Assembly: GCA_026419785.1 (NCBI GenBank)
Contig: JAODTK010002555.1
Location: 124,001-188,000, forward strand
DNA length: 64,000 bases
From: Sclerodactyla briareus
Taxonomy: Eukaryota > Echinodermata > Holothuroidea > Dendrochirotida > Sclerodactylidae
Reading direction: 5' to 3'
Each line of letters opens with the position of its first letter. The stretch's first letter is position 1. Both the position numbers and the translations under genes were made by a program. Positions 57,531-64,000 of this stretch are shown here, one piece after another. A model generated the notes under the pieces. That model ran no database searches. It saw nothing but the letters and a program-made list of their open reading frames with translations, and had not been told where the DNA came from.

Positions 57531-60044
57531 ACCATACAGTGGTCAAAAAGATGTCCCATGGACAATGGACAATTGTGTCCAAGTTTCAATGTTCTCTCGG
57601 AGGGATGGATGAAAGCAGAGTAGGGAAGTAAATTCAGCTTTGGAGAGCTCTTCTTGAACAAACTGGTTGACATTTACTCTGAAAGAGTCTTCCGACACGA
57701 AACTATATAGGCAAATGGCTGTACTTGGAATGGCTAGTTGCAGGTATCGATGAGAGTTAAAAGCCCTGAGCCCCCGCCTAATTCTAGCCGTGATGGATAG
57801 ATGACCCGGCAGAGGCAGACCCACAAAAGCTCCAACCAGCAGAGCTTATTTGAGCTAAAAAATCATGTTCTGTTCAATATCCCACTGCAGTGAAGTTTGC
57901 TGATTGACAGTAGAGAACTCCGGAAATGGTAACAAATTCAGCAGAAGTCAAGTACCTACAGGTACTGTACAGTAAAATGACATTTACATGTGTATGTGGG
58001 CATACTCGTTGACTATAAATGGAAGCCCACAGGCTTCAAATTATGGCTGCACCAATGATGAATTATATGTGTGCTATTTGATACAACACACAGGACTGTA
58101 CAACACAGAGAAGGATCTGATGATCTGAAGGCGGAAGGCTATATAAAATATGCATATTTTGTGTAACCAGAATATTCATGAAGCCTTCTGGCCTGATGAC
58201 TGGCAAAGAGATTCTGGCTTCAAAAGTTCCACTATCCATAAGACTCTGTTGATACTACTGTAGACTGTCTATGTATTTACAATTAAGTTCAGGGAACAGT
58301 ATGAAGGGATATTAAAGAAACAGAATATAGCGGAAGTTGTCAATAAGGGGATAAAGAGATGTCTGGCTTGGGTGTTGCAACTATAGATATATGTGGTTTG
58401 TTATGAGTAGATGAGGCTTGTGATGTGACCAGAAAAATGGGAGGAGTTAACTGGAATAATGAAATCATTGCGGTGACCAATAGTGGGCAAAAAAGCCTAA
58501 GATCATGCAGACATAAATGTTGCAACCTAGTAGAATGCTGAGAATTGTACTCTGGCACGAAACCACAGGCAGAGTGTGTGCGGGGGGTGGCTGGGCAGGA
58601 GAGTAGATGAGGATGGAGCCTGCCAAAGGCCTGAATAATTTTATCTAGTGTTTGTGTGGGAGCCGGAAACTTGAGGTGTTGGGATAATTATGACTCTCTA
58701 ATTAAGGCACGAGTCTGTGAAGGGAAATCTCAATTAGCTTTGGAGTGAGCATCTTTGTATGGCTCGGGCCATCTAATTTGCATAATAGGCCCATGTTCTA
58801 TGTGACAGATGAGTGATGACTGAACTTCCTGATGGATTACCACAGCCTACAGCTGTACCAGAACTAAAGTTTCTCCATATTCATCAAGCACATATCAGTA
58901 AAACAAGGGATTGGATTCGTTTGTGGTGAGTTTCAACAAATATGGTATCCGAATTACGTCCACTAATGCATAAACTCCTCAGGATTTTAGCATGTGGTAT
59001 GTGCTATTATACAATCGTGAACAGAATTATTTTTTATTTCTCAAGGTTCGTCAGATTTCAACAAAAACTTTGGAACATGGTCTACTAATGTGTAGTTTCC
59101 TTAACCTGAAGAACATCGGTGGGTGTATGTGCAGCATTCGAAATAGCTGGTGGCACATCACGAAATGCTTTCCCCTCCCCAAAATGTGCAGATTGCTACA
59201 CACTGGGACTTGGGCAGGCAGGTCAGTTGTACACGAAACTGAGATATCATACAGGTTTTCTACGATCCCTCCCACCCTCAGCCTACCCCAACAAAAGTCC
59301 GGCACTTTTTAGATTGCTGGTATGCGTACTACATTGATTCTGATGACAGAAAGATGCTCTGCTCACGGGTTATAGACTTCTCGCAGCAAACACAAGACTA
59401 TATGGTTTCTAGTGCTAGCATAATAAAAATGAATATTTCCTGATGAATATATATACTGGGAAAGAATATTTATCTTACAATATTCATTATTAGACCGAAG
59501 TTGCAAAAAACCAATTGCTCCTTTAAAAAATCAAAACACTCAGAGGACGCCCAACCACTCTCCAATTGAATAATATTGGTGCCCAGAGATGAGCTTTCCA
59601 CACGGCAGGATCGAATAACCCTGGCTTGCAAAACATCACTTGATGAACAGTCCAGGGGCATTTTGCTATCAACAAATTTGATTGATTGATTGAATTGACT
59701 GGTGGTTGATGGAGTGGTTAGAAGGAGGACTGGGCCACTTCACGAGTGCAAACATCAAAGCAACGTCATCAGCAGAAATCCATGTGTATTTTATGTAGTT
59801 GAACAACACCACAGAGGAGAGGGAATTCATAAACAGCTATGCACTTGAAGAGTGTCGATAATTGCTAGATGTACACAGTTGATACACCGGTTAGAAAGTA
59901 TCAACAGAGAGGACGACAAAGCTAACTGCTGATGAAGTGGGCTTGATCATGAAGGGAGATGGAACAGAAAAGGACAGCTGGAGCTGAAGAAAATGGATCA
60001 AGTCTTGGCATGGCTGAGTCAGTTTAAAAACAGAATAGGGTAGC
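57531..60044. other. No gene recognised
   Basis: The longest unsupported frames are 57543-57824 (minus, may be upstream LINE sequence) and 58992-59312 with its complement. (TTGA)n at 59679-59692 may end a short retroelement. Confidence 0.35.
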
Positions 60045-61535
60045 AGGCTGGAGTCGAGTCCTCTAAATCAGTACGAGTCATCAGTATCGGAGTCAGAGTC
60101 AGCGGCTTCCGAGTCCAAGTCCGAGTAACAGTGTCCGGGTCCGAGTCCCGAGTCCTGTACAAATTTGACCTTTACTGATTTACAAATTCAGGGCAAAACG
60201 TAACAACCGCTGTATTGTTGGCTATATACCGGGCAATGTTTCGAATGCAGCGGCTACTAATCGACAATATACTGACAAAACGAGAACTTTAAATAGAGTA
60301 CTGGGCTGATCATTGACTGATGACAGGCATGTGTTTTTGGGCCACCTCCTTGTGCCGAATATAGAGGTTCAATGATTTCACTCTGATAGCTGAGAGTACG
60401 GGCAATAATGACTATACTTTGGGTGCAAGAATTGTCTTGTAGGCCTGGGATCCCTGGAGCTACAACACATTCCAAATAAAAATATACATTATTATTTTGA
60501 AACGTAAATTGTAAAATATCGATCGCCACGATCAACTAGCTTTGAAAAGCATTGAGAATGAACTCCTCTTCCACATTCATCTACTTTTCTGTTTATGGAA
60601 GCTTGCTTATAATTGAAACCCATTCCTTCCCCTCCCCGTTAGTCACTCTTTTAATCATAACATTTTCTATTCACTACGCCACTATTCGTTATATATGGCC
60701 TTGCCACATGATTAAATGAGCTGACGACACATATTGATCAAGAGTCATCGGAAAGTGTTACTGCAAATGTTCGCGGGGCCCGCAGAAGCAATTGCACCCC
60801 AATGAATTATAGAAAATCACCGCCATAATCGATTCCCATTGATTTACCATGTAGGCAGAAAAGTAGAATACTCCACTGGGGGGTCCCAGTTTACAATAAC
60901 AGAATATGAGAAGCCACTGGCCTAGAAAGTATCCCACATATACATGGCAAAGGTGAGGTGAGAGTAGGCTATGAATATTCCCGAAAACAGTTTTTTCCGG
61001 TTGTGTTAATGTTCTTGTTATGTATCATTTATAAACAGAATAATAGTTGTAACGATCGGTTAGTAGGGCACATTCTTTTGATTCGTTGAAAAAAAAGGAT
61101 GTATTTGTCCATGCTGATTGTAGTGCAAACCCGTTTTTTTCTCACTAGAAAAACTTTTTTGGCACAAAGTATTTTTCGTTAGCATGTATCTGCTATATCA
61201 TAATTGATTAAGTGACTGTAAAACATGCACCAGCGTGTGAGAATGATGTAATTCCCCTTGATTAGACATCGGGCAGTCAGAAGTCATGGGATAAGTTTGG
61301 GCTACTTTTGGTAGAGCGTTGTGCAGTATTATTTGGATGCTTGTACGATCGTAAAATCAAGTTCTGTATTTGTAAAAAAAAGAAAGGACTCGGACCAGGA
61401 CTCGGACCGAGTCCCGATCTTGGGTCGAGTCCGAGTCATGAACTTTGAGTCCGAGTCCAAGTCCCTGAAAAAAAAGGAATCGAGACCGGACAAGACCGGA
61501 CTCGAGTCCTTCATGCACTGATGGGTATTTGAAAT
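60045..61535. mobile_element. GAGTC-rich inverted-repeat element, copy 2 (about 1.49 kb)
   Basis: Left end GGAGTCGAGTCCTC at 60051, with further CCGAGTC words to 60150. Right end GGACTCGGACCGAGTCCC from 61398 to GGACTCGAGTCCTTCATG at 61499. The interior aligns with copy 1 (28585-30040), including GCAGCGGCTACTAATCGACA against GCAACGGCTACTAATTAACA, and the GTGTGAGAATGAT and CAAGTTCTGTAT words near the right end. Multiple small indels separate the copies. No transposase is visible. Confidence 0.8.
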
Positions 61536-62043
61536 AACCAAGCTGAACACAATAACACAACATGTTTATTGTTTAAGCTTGTTTTTGTTTTGTTACAAGT
61601 ATTCCAAATTCCAATAAGAATAACGGGTATAAAGAAATACAACCGAAACAATAAAACATGTTCAGAATCCAATAAGTTATGTGTGAAATTGCGTTAGGTA
61701 CAAAATTTCATTATTCTCTGGTATGCTCTTGAATTTCCATCATATTCTTTTCAGTTAGGTTCTTCTTTGAATGAAAAAACTGAGGTTGTCAACTTCAGAC
61801 TATGAAAAGAGAGAAAAAGACAGATGCCTGAAAAATAGGGAATGTGGCAGACAGTCCTGCTCAAACCAACCTCACTTAATAGGAACGTTCTTTGTTTTTG
61901 ACTGAATCACTTAGGCAAGAGGCAAGTTAGAGAACCTGAGATCCTCTAAGACCAGACTTTTTAGACAAAATTTCAAACATTTCGACCACACATATATATT
62001 TATATGTATCATTCATTAACTTCATATTCAATATATATATATA
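61536..62043. other. No gene recognised; AT microsatellite at the end
   Basis: Ends in a TATATATATATA run at 62030-62043 next to the element below. Confidence 0.45.
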
Positions 62044-62855
62044 CCGGATTCATTCCGCTAAGCGCCCATCTCCCGTAAGCGCCCACCCAAACGTTTTTGC
62101 AAGTCTGTGAATATAAAGGCGTAGTTGCGGCGATAAGCCTGAAATTATTTTCCGTTTGCATGCAGCAGTAAGCACAGCCACTATTGCTCGATTCACTGCG
62201 AGTAACATACAGCCATACACCATAACAAACACGTGGTATGAAACCGAATCGCTCGAGCACTATAGCCATTGCCGCTCCGCGTAACGATGTTGTGGCCTGT
62301 GACTCGCGTAGACAGATAGACGGTACTCAATTCAATGAATTATTCGAGTGGTTCAACAATTACACTGGATACAACGATTGTATAAAAATAATAATTCAGC
62401 AAAAAAAATTGATTTTAGCACTTTCACTATCAAATGCCAGGCCGTGTCTCGCTTCGGTATCCATTGCCCAATCGAGGCAAATGGTTAGGTGGCATGCAGT
62501 ATGTCCGTTATTACCATGAGGTGTTGCCCATTGAGTAGCTTGAGCGTGTTATATGTATAGCGCAGATGCACAAGCATATTAAACTATTTATGTTACGGCT
62601 GAATGAACGATGTTTCTGGGAGTTTATTTATCGGGAAGGGGGGGGGCGGGTAGGGAGGTGGAGGATTACACTGCTTGTGAAATAGCAAGACAGTGTTGCT
62701 TCAACATTCGATATTTGAAGGTGTTTACGTACAGTCTCAGTCCCGCAAAAATACACCCAAAACAAATTACAAATGCAGTGTAAAGTTATGCGCTCGTAAG
62801 CGCCCATCCTGAAACTTCGCAAGCGCCCTGGGTGCGCTTAGCGGAATGAAGACGG
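62044..62855. mobile_element. 812-bp TIR element, probable TA target duplication
   Basis: The left end CCGGATTCATTCCGCTAAGC pairs with the right end CTTAGCGGAATGAAGACGG over about 24 bp. TA flanks both ends (62042-62043, 62856-62857). GTAAGCGCCCA words repeat just inside both ends (62073-62090, 62793-62828). An internal plus-strand frame (62238-62519, MKPNRSSTIAIAAPRNDVVA) has no transposase motif. TA duplication suggests the Tc1/mariner or ISL2EU range, but the class is unknown. Confidence 0.75.
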
Positions 62856-63379
62856 TATTCTATTCAAAATTCAACCCTAATGAAGATTTTTTGCAACTTG
62901 TATATAACTGGGTGATGAAAACATCTGTCAACTGGCAGTTCTGATATGGTCTTCAACGAATCAACGGATATACAAACCACAATCCTGAAGAAAAGTTGTT
63001 GATTCAGAAAAAGATGGTATCCTTTTGTGGATCCCAGTATTTTGATTCAGGTAATTGGGGATAGCCCAAAGTAGCTGTGATATTTTTTTAAACAAACTGT
63101 TGTTGAGTATTAATGCCGTGGTGGTCCTCAATTGCACAGGTTATGTTTGGACACGATGTTTTGATGACCTGCGGCCACCTACAAGAATGGCACTCTACTA
63201 TACCAATTGTCTTCATGATTATTAGCACCTCTTGTTATACGTCTATAATTACACACTGTATGTGCCTAACAATCTTCTCGTATCCATTGTAGAAAATGTC
63301 TAAAACGGGGGGTTGTGTTAAGGTTAGCCCAAATTTCTCGTATTTTATTACAATTATACTGTCATGTAAACCAAAGAGC
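62856..63379. other. No gene recognised
   Basis: AT-rich sequence without a supported feature. G run (8-9) at 62638 lies just inside the preceding element. Confidence 0.4.
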
Positions 63380-64000
63380 CCAGAAAGCTTAAAATAGTGA
63401 TTTCTCATTTGTCGGATTAACATGTTAACAAGTTTTACAGACTCTGACCTCTCCTGGCTCTTGATAGCCTTTAACCTGACCCTAAAACATATGGTCATGT
63501 AAATAAATGGAGAACCCACATACCGAGTATGAGCTTGTTCCATGCCAATGGGGTTGAGTTATAATGATTGCAAGCTAAAATGCAGGCCACTCAAATCAAC
63601 TGTCAAGTTTTTGCATTCGCCACAATGAGTCACACCATAAAATAAAAAAAAAAAAAAACAAACAAACAGAGTTAGATTTGTACCCTGATAAAAAAAAAAA
63701 AACCCCCAAAAAACAAAAAAGAAACCTCCATACACATTCAACTGAGAGGACTATTAAAGCATTTGGGTCTTAACTGATAATCACAATTGTAGACTTTGAC
63801 ATGATCCCAAATCAACAGATATCATGCACTGATTCATGGGGAGACACTCAAATACAGTATGAGATTGATCCATTCAGGGGGTTGAGTTAATGTGTTAGTT
63901 AAAGCTAAAAATTAGCCGAAATATCAATTTTTTCACAATTCCCCCAGTTGATCCAGCACTGTGGAGGACTCATTAAGCATACTGGAAAAGATTTCCAGAC
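63380..64000. repeat. Copy of the CGTGTTAACAAG repeat family, cut by the window end
   Basis: Two blocks about 330 bp apart share ATGGTCATGT- or ATCATGCACTG-, GGAGAACCCACATACCGAGTATGAG and GGGGTTGAGTTAATGTGTTA-type sequence, matching 44880-45300. A-rich runs at 63643-63658 and 63689-63720 interrupt it. Confidence 0.65.

Overview
This window looks like intron-rich, repeat-dense animal nuclear DNA, most likely from a marine invertebrate deuterostome or a relative. That placement is an inference from three things: a metazoan-type spliced gene, CR1/L2-like non-LTR retrotransposons, and Harbinger-type inverted-repeat elements together with tRNA-derived SINEs. There are no operons, Shine-Dalgarno sites or long open frames, and almost every open frame is a chance run inside repeats. 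Repeat copies carry many small indels, and G/C homopolymers are frequent, so the assembly may contain uncorrected homopolymer errors.

The one cellular gene I can support lies on the minus strand across about 22.7 kb. Three exons (49350-49441, 36205-36338 and 26758-27543) join in matching phase with good splice sites. Together they encode a protein resembling the C8orf33/UPF0488 (DUF4615) family. The N-terminal exons were not found. At least three or four single-base or stop disruptions break the frame, which means either assembly errors or a decaying copy. A second minus-strand open frame at 25288-25509 begins with a credible start codon but is unassigned.

Layout. 1-16.9 kb: tandem arrays (190-bp, 293-bp, about 85-bp and about 55-bp units), a G-homopolymer-rich element family, a tRNA-derived SINE and a 561-bp Harbinger-like MITE. 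16.9-20.9 kb: a decayed CR1/L2-like LINE with reverse transcriptase motifs, then another LINE-like tail and an ORF1-like stretch. 20.9-26.7 kb: mostly unassigned, with one TIR element. 26.7-49.4 kb: the C8orf33-like gene. Its 8.7-kb intron holds one copy of a GAGTC-rich element and a strikingly GC-rich island (30.8-35.0 kb) made of several different tandem arrays, flanked by inverted pieces of one LINE tail and a small palindrome. Its 13-kb intron holds a 97-bp tandem array and an 8.3-kb stretch bounded by compound TIRs and a CTA duplication, whose end is only about 55 bp from a splice donor. 49.4-64 kb: a SINE, several TIR elements, two LINE tails in the same direction, and the second copy of the GAGTC-rich element.

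The most interesting items are the gene split by large insertions, the GC-rich island with a possible coding tandem repeat, the 8.3-kb TIR pair, and the several unclassified TIR families seen in two or more copies. All family names are from sequence reading only; no database search was possible.
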